Part shown: positions 22,204-31,494 of the stretch, piece after piece | Position numbering within the stretch: position 1 is the stretch's first letter | How the letters are laid out: each line of letters starts with the position of its first letter | NCBI GenBank assembly: GCA_026417875.1 | Contig: JAOACK010000014.1 | Coordinates: 1-36,482, forward strand | From: Thermodesulfovibrionales bacterium | GTDB taxonomy: Bacteria; Nitrospirota; Thermodesulfovibrionia; Thermodesulfovibrionales; CALJEL01 | DNA length: 36,482 nucleotides | Direction: 5' to 3' | Notes under the pieces: model-generated | Told to the model about the DNA's origin: nothing | The model's database searches: none | The model's input: the letters and a program-made list of their open reading frames with translations, nothing else | Program-made: the position numbers and the translations under genes

Positions 22204-23245
22204 GCTTTATTCTTCTGAATATCTCATCAAAAAAACTTCGCTCACAGGAAATTTCTATATTCAGCGTGAATATCTCGCCAGGCGGCAATTTCCCTTTAGT
22301 TCTTACAAGGTCCTTTTCTGTTGTTAAAAGAAAGGCACTCTTCTCATGAGCCTTATCAGAAAGGTCTTTCAGCTCGCATATCTTGTAATCATGATGGTCC
22401 ATAAAGGTTATAAAGTCAGTGATATTCAGCCCGCTCTCCTGAATGGTTAGTCTGAAAGATTCGGGGTTTCCAATTCCTGCAAAGGCAATAAATTTTTTAT
22501 CTCTAAGTTCATCCGGAATTAATATCTCTCCTTCGACGGGATAACCATTCTCATCAATTCTGTATCTAATTATCTCCTTTAATACATGTCTTGCAAGATA
22601 TAACGGCTGAAAGGGAGCGTACAGTCGTAGTTCATCAATGAGGGCATCAAGCCTTTTACACTTATCCGCCATTGTTATTACAAGTATATCCGCTCTTTTT
22701 ATCTCCTCAACAGGCTCTCTCAAAGGACCGAAGGGGAAAAGTCTTCTGTTGCCAAAGGGGTTAATACCGCTTATGAGTAAAATATCAAGATCCCTTTTCA
22801 GTCTCCAGTGCTGGTAACCATCGTCAAGTATAAAAAGATCCGGTTTTTCTTTAAAACACTGCATTGCATAGATGCCTGCTTCATATCTGTCCTTACACAC
22901 TACAACAGGTACGCCATGAAGCTTTTCAGCCATTAAAACAGGTTCATCTCCAACATCAACTGCATCTACAAGAGGTCCTGTCCTGCAGCTAACAATGACA
23001 GGTCCAGGAAGTCGTCCTTTATAACCCCTTGAAAGGATTGATACATCGTAACCCCTTCTTTTTGCTTCCTTCGCAATTTCAATCACCATTGGTGTCTTAC
23101 CAGTACCCCCAACAGTAAGATTTCCTATGCTTATGACATATCCTGGCAGGGTTTTCTGCTCCCTGATCGCTCTTTCCTTCTTTTTTCTTAAAAAATAAAG
23201 ATAGAGTCTCTCATAAGTTTTAATTAAACGGTCTTTTATCATCAA
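22196..23245 (-). CDS. lpxK: Tetraacyldisaccharide 4'-kinase
   Basis: A 349-residue lipid A kinase, which phosphorylates the 4' position of the tetraacyl disaccharide on the inner membrane. The P-loop is GGTGKTP at residues 46-52 in the family motif [17 protein letters not shown], and [20 protein letters not shown] is the conserved DDGxQH active-site segment. The N-terminus is an amphipathic, basic helix ([18 protein letters not shown]) rather than a strong transmembrane segment. It overlaps waaA by 26 bases and is the last protein gene of the lipid A operon before tRNA-Pro. Confidence 0.95.
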   Translation of the reverse strand: MMIKDRLIKTYERLYLYFLRKKKERAIREQKTLPGYVISIGNLTVGGTGKTPMVIEIAKEAKRRGYDVSILSRGYKGRLPGPVIVSCRTGPLVDAVDVGDEPVLMAEKLHGVPVVVCKDRYEAGIYAMQCFKEKPDLFILDDGYQHWRLKRDLDILLISGINPFGNRRLFPFGPLREPVEEIKRADILVITMADKCKRLDALIDELRLYAPFQPLYLARHVLKEIIRYRIDENGYPVEGEILIPDELRDKKFIAFAGIGNPESFRLTIQESGLNITDFITFMDHHDYKICELKDLSDKAHEKSAFLLTTEKDLVRTKGKLPPGEIFTLNIEISCERSFFDEIFRRIKLV

Positions 23246-24494
23246 TGATCTCCTCTATTATTTTAAGAGTCTTTTCAAAGGCACCCCTGTTTCTCTCATA
23301 AATAATTCCTGCCTTTTTGCCTATCTCCAGCCTCTTCTGGGGATTATTGCATAGTTCCATAACATCTTTAAGGAGGGTCTCGGGCTCGGTCTTCAAGGCC
23401 GCTCCTTCCCTGAAAAATTCCTCAGCAAGTGGAAAGTTATCCATGTATCGACCGCATATTACAGGTTTTGACCAGTATGCTGGCTCTAGAAGATTATGAC
23501 CACCTACAGGTACAAAACTGCCTCCCATTAATACTATATCAGCAAAATAATACATGGAGGAAAGCTCTCCAATGGTATCAAGAAGTAAAAGTTGGTAACT
23601 GTCTGCATCAATTTCATTTCCTGAAAGTTCTGTTCTTCTAATAAAGTTAATACCCTCTGCCTTCACAAATCCTGCTACATCATTAAACCTCTGGGGATGT
23701 CTTGGTGCCAGGATAAGAAAAACCCTACCTGAAAGGAGAAGCTCCTTCAATGATTGGAGCATAATGGCTTCCTCACCCTGATGGGTGCTACCTGCAATAA
23801 TTATTACCTTGCCACTATTTTTGAGATTTAATTCCGGTCTTGCAGGTGGTGGCATATCAAATTTTAAATTTCCTGTAACATGTATCCTTGACCTTTCAAC
23901 TCCAAGAGAATGGAATCTGTCTGCATCAATATTGCTTGAACAGCAAAAGGCATTAACAGCGTCAAGTACTTGCTTCATAAAGAAATTTATTTTTCTGTAT
24001 CCCCTTGCGGACTTAGCAGAGAGCCTGGCATTAACAATAATAACTGGTATGTTGAGCCTTTTACATTCCTCAAAGGTATTTGGCCAGATCTCTGTCTCCA
24101 TGGTTATAAAAAGAAAAACCTTGAATCTATTCAAAATATTCTTTATTATAAAACCTAGATCAAAGGGCATATAAAAGATAAGAATACCTTCGGGGTTCTC
24201 TTTCATCAATTCCCTGCGTGCTATCTCCTGACCGGTATCGGTCATGGTAGAAAAAAGGATCAAACTTTCAGGGAATCTGCTATTTAAATAACTTACAATC
24301 CTCCTTGCTCCAAGGGTCTCACCGACACTTACAGCATGTATCCATATAGCATTGCTATAATTGCGCCCGGATTTTAATAATCCAATCTTTTCCCTAAGCC
24401 AGCGCGGTCTAAGTTCTTTGGGCCTTTTGAAAAAATGTACGGGCAGAAAAAAAATTAGTGCAAAAAAATAAAAAAGGGTGTAAAGTAATCTCAT
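23220..24494 (-). CDS. waaA: 3-deoxy-D-manno-octulosonic acid (KDO) transferase
   Basis: A 424-residue GT30-family glycosyltransferase anchored by an N-terminal hydrophobic helix (LLYTLFYFFALIFFLPVHFF). Conserved segments are IWIHAVSVGETLGA near residue 50, the METEIWPN motif, VNARLSAKSARGYRK and PVGGHNLLEPAYWSKPVI toward the C-terminus. It transfers one or more KDO residues from CMP-KDO to the lipid A precursor. Substrate supply is encoded on the opposite strand in this same window (kdsA, kdsB, pyrG). It begins 2 bases after msbA. Confidence 0.95.
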   Translation of the reverse strand: MRLLYTLFYFFALIFFLPVHFFKRPKELRPRWLREKIGLLKSGRNYSNAIWIHAVSVGETLGARRIVSYLNSRFPESLILFSTMTDTGQEIARRELMKENPEGILIFYMPFDLGFIIKNILNRFKVFLFITMETEIWPNTFEECKRLNIPVIIVNARLSAKSARGYRKINFFMKQVLDAVNAFCCSSNIDADRFHSLGVERSRIHVTGNLKFDMPPPARPELNLKNSGKVIIIAGSTHQGEEAIMLQSLKELLLSGRVFLILAPRHPQRFNDVAGFVKAEGINFIRRTELSGNEIDADSYQLLLLDTIGELSSMYYFADIVLMGGSFVPVGGHNLLEPAYWSKPVICGRYMDNFPLAEEFFREGAALKTEPETLLKDVMELCNNPQKRLEIGKKAGIIYERNRGAFEKTLKIIEEIIDDKRPFN

Positions 24495-24496
24495 GG

Positions 24497-26209
24497 TCAG
24501 CTCACAAACTGGTGTTCATAAAGTCTTCTATAGGCTCCATTCAGTTCAAATAGCTCATCATGGGTACCTGATTCTATAATTTTCCCTCTCTCAAGGACAA
24601 TTATCCTGGAAACGTTTTTTATAGTAGAAAGTCTGTGGGCAATAATGATAACGGTCCTGTGCTTCATGAGATTTTCGAGTGCCATCCTTACAGCATGCTC
24701 TGAGTGAGCATCAAGATTTGATGTTGCCTCATCAAGTATTAATATTGGCGGATTCTTGAGAATTGCCCTTGCAATGGATATCCTCTGTGCCTGTCCGCCT
24801 GAAAGCCTGGTACCTCTTTCACCAATTACTGTATCGTATTTTTCAGGAAACTCCATGATAAATTCATGGGCATGGGCAGCCTTTGCAGCGTATATTACTT
24901 CTTCATCGGTGGCATCGGGCTTTGCAAATCTTATATTATTCCTTACTGTATCATTGAAAAGTATTATATCCTGACTCACAATTCCTATGAGATTTCTGAG
25001 GGAATGAAGGGATAGGTCTCTAAGGTCTATGGAATCAATAAGGATCTTTCCGCTATCAGGATCATAGAATCTCGGAATTAGATCTACAAGGGTCGTCTTT
25101 CCAACCCCGCTTCTTCCAACTATTGCTATTATCTCTCCCTTTTTAATCTTAAGATTTACATCATCAAGCACTATCCTCTGAGTTCCGGGATACCTGAAGG
25201 TTACATTTCTGAATTCAATGGAATCCCTGAATTCCCTGATATCTATACCACCCTCTTTCTCTCCTTCTACTCTGAATATATCAGAAAGTCTTTCGAAGGC
25301 CACCTTTGCCTGCTGAATATTATTGTTAACACCCGCAAGCCTTTTTGCAGGTGTATGGATCATCATAACAGCAACCACAAAAGATGCGAGGTCTCCAGGA
25401 GTTAGGGCACCCTTAACCACAAGACCTCCACCATACCATAGCACAAAGGCAATAGCAATACCACCAATTAGTTCCATCAGAAGAGTTGCTCCTTCACTGA
25501 GCCTTACTGTCCTCATAACCTCGCGGTAAAAGGACTGATTTTTTTCACTGAATATCCTGAGCATATCTTCCTGCCTTCCAAAAACCTTTATTATCTTAAA
25601 ACCATTAAGTGTCTCTGTAAGGAGTTCTGTAAGAACAGATATCTTCTGCTGTGACTTTTTCACTGTAGCCTTGAGCCTTTTACCGATCCTCTGAACACCG
25701 TAAAGTGCAAGGGGTCCTATAATTATTACTGCAAGGGCAAGGTCCCATCTCTTGTAAAAGGCGAAGGCTGTAAGTACTATTACTGTAGCACCTTCAACAA
25801 AAAGATCTTTTACTGAACGGGCAACAAGATCCTGAAGGAGATTAACGTCATTGAGAAAACGGGATATTATTGAACCGGAGGCCTCTTTCTTTATAAAACT
25901 CATGGGAAGGGTGCTCAGGTGTTGATAGAGTCTGTTCCTTAGGTTGTTCACGATCTTCATTCCGACAGATTTCATTAAATATGCCTGACCTGCTATAAAA
26001 AGTCCTCTCATTGTAAAAAGGATCATGATCCCCAAAGGCAGAAGGGCAAGATATGTGAGGTTTTTCTTTATAAGCACATCGTCTATAACGGGCTTCATGA
26101 GCCAGGCAAGTGTGCCATTTATACCTGATACACAGAGACCGAGAAGACCTGCAAGTATAACCCTTCCGTAGTGGGGTTTAATAAGCCTTATCATCTCCCT
26201 TATTACCAT
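24497..26209 (-). CDS. msbA: Lipid A export ABC transporter, MsbA type
   Basis: A 570-residue half-transporter with an N-terminal six-helix membrane domain (helices at about 17-38, 55-75, 140-175 and 248-282) and a C-terminal ATPase. Walker A is GRSGVGKTT at 365-373, the signature is LSGGQAQRIS, Walker B is ILILDEATSNLD and the H-loop is IIAHRLSTI. It flips core-lipid A across the inner membrane as a homodimer. Its position between lpxB and waaA supports the MsbA assignment against other exporters of this broad family. It overlaps lpxB by 7 bases. Confidence 0.93.
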   Translation of the reverse strand: MVIREMIRLIKPHYGRVILAGLLGLCVSGINGTLAWLMKPVIDDVLIKKNLTYLALLPLGIMILFTMRGLFIAGQAYLMKSVGMKIVNNLRNRLYQHLSTLPMSFIKKEASGSIISRFLNDVNLLQDLVARSVKDLFVEGATVIVLTAFAFYKRWDLALAVIIIGPLALYGVQRIGKRLKATVKKSQQKISVLTELLTETLNGFKIIKVFGRQEDMLRIFSEKNQSFYREVMRTVRLSEGATLLMELIGGIAIAFVLWYGGGLVVKGALTPGDLASFVVAVMMIHTPAKRLAGVNNNIQQAKVAFERLSDIFRVEGEKEGGIDIREFRDSIEFRNVTFRYPGTQRIVLDDVNLKIKKGEIIAIVGRSGVGKTTLVDLIPRFYDPDSGKILIDSIDLRDLSLHSLRNLIGIVSQDIILFNDTVRNNIRFAKPDATDEEVIYAAKAAHAHEFIMEFPEKYDTVIGERGTRLSGGQAQRISIARAILKNPPILILDEATSNLDAHSEHAVRMALENLMKHRTVIIIAHRLSTIKNVSRIIVLERGKIIESGTHDELFELNGAYRRLYEHQFVS

Positions 26210-27405
26210 CCTGCTAACTCTCCCACTATCTCTGCTACCCTTTTTGAAGGCTTCTTGCTAAAAAATATCTCCCTCACTTTCAACAAATCATTTCTGGTTG
26301 ATTCACGAGATGCCCCTGATTCAAGAAATTTTCTTACATTCTTCATTATATTCTCCACACTTGCCCTTTTCTGGAGCAATTCTGGAAAGACCTCTCTATC
26401 AAGGATTATATTTGGTATGGTTATATACTTCACATCCACAATAAGCCTTCCTATAAAATAGGTTAACCAGGAAAGTCTGTAGATTACAATTGTGGGGACT
26501 CCTAGAAGCGCTGCCTGTAAAACCACTGTACCTGATGCAGCAATAGCAATATCAGATGCAATAAGAGAAACAACGGAGGAAGACATATAGATCTTCTCAC
26601 CAGAATGCTCAGTGGATAGAAAAGGAGGAAGAACCTTTACCCCGAACGAGCTCGTCAGATCCAGCTCACTTTTAAATTCTCCAGAAAGATTTGGAGCTAA
26701 AGGCATGAGAAAGAAAAATTTTTCTCCCACTACAGACCTCATGCTCCTTACAGTTTCTCTGAGCAGTGGAAGAAGTCTCTTAATTTCTGATGGCCTGCTT
26801 CCTGGAAGAAGAGAGATTACAGTTTTTCCTTCAGGTATTCCAAGAAGTTTTTTTGCCATTGCCCTGTAATTGCCTTCCTGAGAAAGGCGGGCTTCGACCT
26901 CCTCAATCTCTTCCACTACAGGATGGCCAACAAATTCAGCCCTTGCACCAATCTCTCTGTAAAGTCTTTCTTCAAAAGGAAGTATGAGGGCAATATAATC
27001 AGCAATCTCCTTTATTACAAAACACCTCTTCTTTCTCCACGCCCATACCTGAGGACTTACATAGTAGAGAACCTTTATTCCCAGTTTTTTTGCCAGTTTT
27101 CCAATCCTTATATTAAAATCAGGATAATCTATCAGCACAATGACCTGGGGTCTTCTCTCTATAATATGGTTAAGAACTTCTTTATAGTTTCTCCTTATAT
27201 TATTTATGGCAGCGAGCGCCTCAAAAAGACCGAAGGCATGGCCCAAGCTTCCAAGAAGCCTCACCCCTGATTGAGCCATCCTTTCGCCGCCAGTACCCCA
27301 TATCTCAGCATCAGGCCATCTTCTCAGGATCTCATTTGCAAGGAGCGCACCATAGAGCTCTCCTGAACTTTCACCTGCAAGGATTACAATATCTTTTCCT
27401 GACAT
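26203..27405 (-). CDS. lpxB: Lipid-A-disaccharide synthase
   Basis: A 400-residue GT19 glycosyltransferase. It begins KDIVILAGESSGELYGALL, the invariant N-terminus of LpxB, and has YYVSPQVWAWRKKR near residue 115, VGHPVVEEI, LLPGSRPSEI and AASGTVVLQAALLGVPTIV. It condenses lipid X with a UDP-diacyl sugar. With GnnA/GnnB encoded directly upstream, the natural substrates may contain the diamino sugar GlcNAc3N and so give an amide-rich lipid A. The gene begins 19 bases after gnnB. Confidence 0.95.
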   Translation of the reverse strand: MSGKDIVILAGESSGELYGALLANEILRRWPDAEIWGTGGERMAQSGVRLLGSLGHAFGLFEALAAINNIRRNYKEVLNHIIERRPQVIVLIDYPDFNIRIGKLAKKLGIKVLYYVSPQVWAWRKKRCFVIKEIADYIALILPFEERLYREIGARAEFVGHPVVEEIEEVEARLSQEGNYRAMAKKLLGIPEGKTVISLLPGSRPSEIKRLLPLLRETVRSMRSVVGEKFFFLMPLAPNLSGEFKSELDLTSSFGVKVLPPFLSTEHSGEKIYMSSSVVSLIASDIAIAASGTVVLQAALLGVPTIVIYRLSWLTYFIGRLIVDVKYITIPNIILDREVFPELLQKRASVENIMKNVRKFLESGASRESTRNDLLKVREIFFSKKPSKRVAEIVGELAGW

Positions 27406-27424
27406 ATCAACAATGTTTCACCAA

Positions 27425-28516
27425 TTATGCACCACGGATTATATTTGCTATAGTTTCAATAACAGATTCTTCAATTTCAGGATATATAGGTAGTGACAGT
27501 GCTTCCCTTGAAGCTCGTTCTGCCTCAGGCAGGCTACCTTCTCTGTATCCGAGAAAACTTAATGCCTTTTGCAGATGCATTGGTACGGGATAATAGACCA
27601 CTGAAGATATACCCTTCTCCTTAAGAATCTTCTGAAGTTGATCTCTCTTTTTAGATCTTATTGTATATTGGTGATAAACATGATAGACTCCTTCTTTTTC
27701 AACAGGTGTTTTTACATCTGAGTCTTTAAGAAGGCTGGTGTAAAGATGGGCCTTTTTTCTTCTAAGTTCATTATAATACTCTATTCTTCGGAATTTTACA
27801 AGAAGAACTGCTGCCTGAATCTCATCAAGCCTGCTGTTAAAACCAATGGTATCATGAACATACTGTGAAGAAGAACCATGATTCCTTAGCTGCCTGAGCT
27901 TTTCTGCAACTATATGGTTATCTGTAATAACCATTCCACCGTCTCCGTATGCTCCGAGATTTTTGCTAGGATAAAAACTGAAGGCACCAGCCATACCAAA
28001 GGTTCCTACAAGTTTTCCCCTTATCCTTGCACCAAAGGCCTGGGCACAGTCTTCTATTACTATAAGATTATATTTTTTTGCTATTTCCATAATCTTATCC
28101 ATATCAGCTGGTTGACCATAAAGGTGTACAGGCAGTATGGCCTTGGTCCTCTGTGTAATCTTTTCCTCAATAAGCAAAGGATTTATATTAAATGTATCTG
28201 GCTCTATATCAACAAAGACAGGCTTTGCACCCACATATACTATAGACTCTACAGTTGCAAAAAATGTAAAAGGAGTAGTGATAACTTCATCACCTTTGCC
28301 TATTCCTGCAGCAAGGAGTGCAAGATGGAGCGCATCTGTTCCTGAGGCAACCCCTATGGCTGAATGAACTCTGTGATACTCTGCTATTTTCTGTTCAAGT
28401 TCCTTCAACTTAGGACCTAGTATAAAGGTCGTTGAACTAACTACTTCATCCAGAAGTGACATTATCTCTGTTTTTATTTCCTTGAGCTGCGCCCTGAGAT
28501 CAACCATGGGAACCAT
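27425..28516 (-). CDS. gnnB: Sugar aminotransferase, likely GnnB (UDP-3-keto-GlcNAc transaminase)
   Basis: A 363-residue DegT/DnrJ/EryC1-family PLP enzyme. GVASGTDALHLALLA binds the cofactor phosphate, TTPFTFFATVESI is the substrate segment, IEDCAQAFGA carries the PLP aspartate, and Lys185 in FYPSKNLGAYGDGG is the Schiff-base lysine. In sequence it could equally be a WbpE-like enzyme. The pairing with a Gfo/Idh/MocA oxidoreductase directly upstream and lpxB directly downstream is the arrangement known for GnnA-GnnB in Acidithiobacillus, where the pair makes UDP-GlcNAc3N for lipid A. The name therefore rests on context. AGGAGG precedes the start. Confidence 0.75.
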   Translation of the reverse strand: MVPMVDLRAQLKEIKTEIMSLLDEVVSSTTFILGPKLKELEQKIAEYHRVHSAIGVASGTDALHLALLAAGIGKGDEVITTPFTFFATVESIVYVGAKPVFVDIEPDTFNINPLLIEEKITQRTKAILPVHLYGQPADMDKIMEIAKKYNLIVIEDCAQAFGARIRGKLVGTFGMAGAFSFYPSKNLGAYGDGGMVITDNHIVAEKLRQLRNHGSSSQYVHDTIGFNSRLDEIQAAVLLVKFRRIEYYNELRRKKAHLYTSLLKDSDVKTPVEKEGVYHVYHQYTIRSKKRDQLQKILKEKGISSVVYYPVPMHLQKALSFLGYREGSLPEAERASREALSLPIYPEIEESVIETIANIIRGA

Positions 28517-29446
28517 TTAATTCAACCTCCTGAGTTTTTTTGTCATATCTATTGCAATTGACAGAGGGTATAAAACATCCTCACCGGGAACAAGAGGGCA
28601 TCTTCTTGAGTTTATACAATCTACAAAATCCCTCAGCTCTTCTTTTAGAGGCTCCTTCTTCTCAACTGGAATATCTTCAAAGATAAGCTTTCCATTCTCA
28701 TGAACACCCCTCCTTAGCTTCTGCTCCATAAAATCTATTACCAGAATATAGTCTTTACAGTATAAAGTATGGGTTCTCTTTTTCTCTTCCGCTATCCTGC
28801 TTGCAATAAGCTGAACTTCACAACTATCACTCTTACTATTGAAAACAAGTCTTGCTTCGGCAAAATCTACCTTATCTGTCACAAGGCTGTAACCGTTTGC
28901 CTCAAGAAAATTTAATCTCTTATGTCGCAATGTATCAACGATTATATCTATATCATGGATCATGAGGTCAAAAGTTATATCCACATCAGTACCTCTTCCA
29001 GAAAAGGGAGAGAGTCTTTCAGCAAGAATAAAAAGGGGATCTTTAATAAATTCCTTTGCTCTCTGATAGGCAGGATTGTATCTTTCAAGATGACCTACCT
29101 GCAGGATCCGGTTTCTTTCCTTTGAAAGTCTGACAAGTTCCTCAGCCTCATCTATAGTGACTGTCAGTGGCTTTTCTACAAATACATCCTTTCCCGCAAT
29201 TAGTGCCTCTCTACATATTTCAAAGTGCGTGACGGTTGGTGTTACTATGCTTACAGCATCAATATCTCCAAGGAGATCCCTATAATCTCTGAATGCCCTA
29301 GTTCTGTAAAGAGCAGCAACCTCCTTTGCCCTATCAATATCAGTGTCTACAACTCCTGAGAGCTCTACATCTTGAAACTCACTCAGTATCCTTGCATGAT
29401 GCTGACCTAAATATCCTACACCGATAACAGCGACCTTTTTCAACAT
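28517..29446 (-). CDS. gnnA: Gfo/Idh/MocA oxidoreductase, likely GnnA (UDP-GlcNAc 3-dehydrogenase)
   Basis: A 309-residue NAD(P)-dependent oxidoreductase. The Rossmann motif is VAVIGVGYLGQHHARIL at the N-terminus, the catalytic region has the family VEKPLT motif near residue 94, and MIHDIDIIVDTL holds the conserved HDID. The ATG at 29446 is chosen because AAAGGAGG lies directly before it; a start 14 codons earlier has no such site. It would oxidise the 3-OH of UDP-GlcNAc for the transaminase encoded immediately downstream (its stop abuts that ATG). It follows tRNA-Leu by 125 bases, which appears to be the promoter region of the lipid A operon. Confidence 0.78.
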   Translation of the reverse strand: MLKKVAVIGVGYLGQHHARILSEFQDVELSGVVDTDIDRAKEVAALYRTRAFRDYRDLLGDIDAVSIVTPTVTHFEICREALIAGKDVFVEKPLTVTIDEAEELVRLSKERNRILQVGHLERYNPAYQRAKEFIKDPLFILAERLSPFSGRGTDVDITFDLMIHDIDIIVDTLRHKRLNFLEANGYSLVTDKVDFAEARLVFNSKSDSCEVQLIASRIAEEKKRTHTLYCKDYILVIDFMEQKLRRGVHENGKLIFEDIPVEKKEPLKEELRDFVDCINSRRCPLVPGEDVLYPLSIAIDMTKKLRRLN

Positions 29447-29570
29447 ACCTCCTTTCATAAGTTTCCGTGATGGTTTCTTAAGGCTCATAAATCATCACTT
29501 GTCACATGTTAAGCCTCACTACATTGCCTATTATTATACTGTAAAGGCAGGCTGTAGAGGTGAGATGAAA

Positions 29571-29655
29571 TGGTGCCGAAGGAGGGATTCGAACCCTCAC
29601 GGGATACCCCACACGCCCCTCAAACGTGCGTGTCTACCAGTTCCACCACTTCGGC
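29571..29655 (-). tRNA. tRNA-Leu (anticodon GAG)
   Basis: On the minus strand: acceptor stem GCCGAAG/CTTCGGC, anticodon stem CACGT/GCGTG with loop TTGAGGG (anticodon GAG), a long variable arm (GGGGTATCCCG) as in all class II tRNAs, T-arm GGGTTCGAATCCC and encoded CCA, 85 bases. Confidence 0.96.
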
Positions 29656-29663
29656 TATAAAAA

Positions 29664-29692
29664 TATTAACAGATAGCAAAAAGCCCTGTCAA
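29664..29692 (-). promoter_or_regulatory. Sigma-70 promoter of tRNA-Leu
   Basis: On the minus strand TTGACA (29692-29687), a 17-base spacer and TTAATA (29669-29664) lie just before tRNA-Leu, with the start site about one base from its 5' end. It might also feed the gnnA operon downstream. Confidence 0.75.
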
Positions 29693-29892
29693 ATCTTACT
29701 GTTTTTCCTGAGAATCAGTAGCTTGCAGCCATCTTGCTGGAATATACTGTAAAAATGATTGCAGGGAAAAAGAGACTTTTTCACATATTTCTGAAAGATT
29801 GGAAGGTTGTTAATTTACCCTTACCAAAGTTGAAAGGCATGCCTCTTTTCCTTCGAGGAAATTCAAGATAGTTTTTCTGCCATAATTCAGGG

Positions 29893-29901
29893 TGTTATAA
29901 T
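29893..29901 (+). promoter_or_regulatory. Extended -10 promoter in front of the radical SAM gene
   Basis: TGTTATAAT is an extended -10 element with a consensus TATAAT; the -35 region (TTTTCT at 29873) is weak. The predicted start, near 29908, falls on the ATG at 29907. The remaining bases 29693-29892 hold no convincing gene; a GAAAAAG-AGA-CTTTTTC hairpin lies at 29766-29782. Confidence 0.5.
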
Positions 29902-29906
29902 AAAAT

Positions 29907-30830
29907 ATGCTCAATCTCTTTGGCATCTATATGAAGAAAAGATTTGGAACCACTGTTTACAAGGTTAATGTGGACGCAGGCTTTACCTGTCCTAACAGAG
30001 ATGGAACAGTAGGATGGGGTGGTTGCATATACTGCAATAACGACAGCTTCAGACCTCCGGGTGCAAACCCTGTCCTTCCTCTTAAAGAGCAGATCAAAAA
30101 TGGTATCAGTCATGTATCAAAGAGATATGGAGCAAAGAAATTCCTCGTTTATTTTCAGCCTTACACAAATACCTATGCTCCCGTTGAGAGGCTAGAGGAA
30201 ATTTATCGGGAGGCGCTTTCAGAAGAAGGCGTGATAGGCCTTGCTATTGGCACAAGACCTGATTGTGTAGATGAGGAAAAACTCTCAATGATAGAAGAGC
30301 TTGCAAAAAGGCATTTTATACTCATTGAATATGGGCTCCAGTCCATATACGATAAAACCCTTGAGTACATAAATAGAGGACATGATTACAAAACCTTTCT
30401 GAAAGCACTTGAGATGACTGCTGGAAGGGGTATTCACATAGGAGCCCATATAATACTGGGCTTTCCAACAGAAACCCGAGAGGAGATGCTCCATATGGCT
30501 GACGTTATATCAGAATTACCTGTAGAATTTCTAAAGATTCACCAGCTTCAAGTGGTTAAGGATACTGTTCTTGAAAAGATATATATAAATAATCCTTTCC
30601 ATACATTCAGCTACGAGGAATATATTGACCTTCTGGTGGCCTTCCTGGAAAGACTCTCACCGGATATAGTAATCCAGAGACTTTTTGCTACAGCTCCAGA
30701 TGAAATACTCATTGCACCAAGGTGGGATCTCTCCAGGCACAAAATCATAAATGATATAATTACTGTCATGAAAACAAGACAGACCTTTCAGGGAAATCTT
30801 TTCAATAAAGTAGAAGTTAAAACAGTTTGA
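29907..30830 (+). CDS. YhcC-like radical SAM protein
   Basis: A 307-residue radical SAM protein of the YhcC/TIGR01212 type. The [4Fe-4S] cysteines are in GFTCPNRDGTVGWGGCIYCN (C-x10-C-x2-C, a family-specific spacing and not the usual CxxxCxxC). LIEYGLQSIYDKTLEYINRG follows as the SAM-binding part. The N-terminus LNLFGIYMKKRFGTTVYKV matches the start of E. coli YhcC, which supports this ATG even though it coincides with the predicted transcript start. The reaction is unknown. It stands alone between the tRNA-Leu promoter region and the OsmC/KDO operon. Confidence 0.88.
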   Translation: MLNLFGIYMKKRFGTTVYKVNVDAGFTCPNRDGTVGWGGCIYCNNDSFRPPGANPVLPLKEQIKNGISHVSKRYGAKKFLVYFQPYTNTYAPVERLEEIYREALSEEGVIGLAIGTRPDCVDEEKLSMIEELAKRHFILIEYGLQSIYDKTLEYINRGHDYKTFLKALEMTAGRGIHIGAHIILGFPTETREEMLHMADVISELPVEFLKIHQLQVVKDTVLEKIYINNPFHTFSYEEYIDLLVAFLERLSPDIVIQRLFATAPDEILIAPRWDLSRHKIINDIITVMKTRQTFQGNLFNKVEVKTV

Positions 30831-30842
30831 GGCAAGGTATGA

Positions 30843-31037
30843 AATAACGCCTGTAAATTAAAGATATACTCAAAAACAGGACCTGATGGAATTTATGAAA
30901 GAAATTTGAACATTCCTTATCCTTCAATTCCTGAAGGAAGCTTTACAGAAAACAGACTTTATCTTTATCATATAAAAACGCGCAGATTGTGGATAGAATT
31001 TTTAAAAAATAAAGGAGGAGGAAAACATGGACAGTGA
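30843..31037 (+). pseudogene. Start-less coding remnant upstream of the OsmC gene
   Basis: An open frame of 64 codons has clear protein-like sequence (KIYSKTGPDGIYERNLNIPY, then PSIPEGSFTENRLYLYHIKT) but is preceded by TGA at 30840 and has no ATG or GTG in frame near its beginning. A short neighbouring frame begins ATGAAATAA. It ends inside the OsmC gene. It could be a small gene with a lost start or an unusual start, or a remnant. I do not recognise the family. Confidence 0.45.
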
Positions 31038-31494
31038 AAAGGATCTTCTTGAGGAGGAGCTTAAGGGTTACAAAGAAAAGATTATGCCTGTCAACAAAGC
31101 TATCCTGACCTGGGACAGAGAGCTCATCTTTACTGGAAGAACACAGAGGGGTTATGAGATTGAATTTGATGCCCACCAGCAGTGGGGGTGCTCTCCTACT
31201 GAGGCACTCTTACTCAGTGTAGCTAGTTGTATGGCAATAGATGTTGTAACATTCTTGCAGAAGATGAAGGGAGAGATAAAGTCTTTCAGAATTGACATAA
31301 CAGGAGAAAGGAATCCCACACCTCCCCAGTATTACAAAAGAATAGAGATGACGCTCCATATATCAGCCAAAAATGTAACAGAAAAACAGATTGCCCGTGC
31401 TGTTTCACTTTCTCATGAAAAATATTGTTCTGTCTACCACTCCTTAAGAAAGGATATTGAAGTGAAGGTTGATTACATACTGACACCTGAATGA
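31027..31494 (+). CDS. OsmC-family protein
   Basis: A 155-residue OsmC/Ohr-fold protein. The two catalytic-type cysteines are in LSVASCMAIDVV and EKYCSVYHSL, about 85 residues apart, and QWGCSPTEALLLSVASC contains a further cysteine 13 residues before the first. OsmC/Ohr proteins reduce organic hydroperoxides, although the YhfA-like subgroup is less characterised. AGGAGGAGG precedes the ATG. Its last bases overlap the kdsB start as ATGA, so it is translated with the KDO genes even though its role is different. Confidence 0.88.
   Translation: MDSEKDLLEEELKGYKEKIMPVNKAILTWDRELIFTGRTQRGYEIEFDAHQQWGCSPTEALLLSVASCMAIDVVTFLQKMKGEIKSFRIDITGERNPTPPQYYKRIEMTLHISAKNVTEKQIARAVSLSHEKYCSVYHSLRKDIEVKVDYILTPE

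Noticed and set aside
29756-29875. 39-codon plus-strand frame before the radical SAM gene
   Set aside because: It has an ATG but no ribosome site, and no protein-like motif; treated as non-coding.
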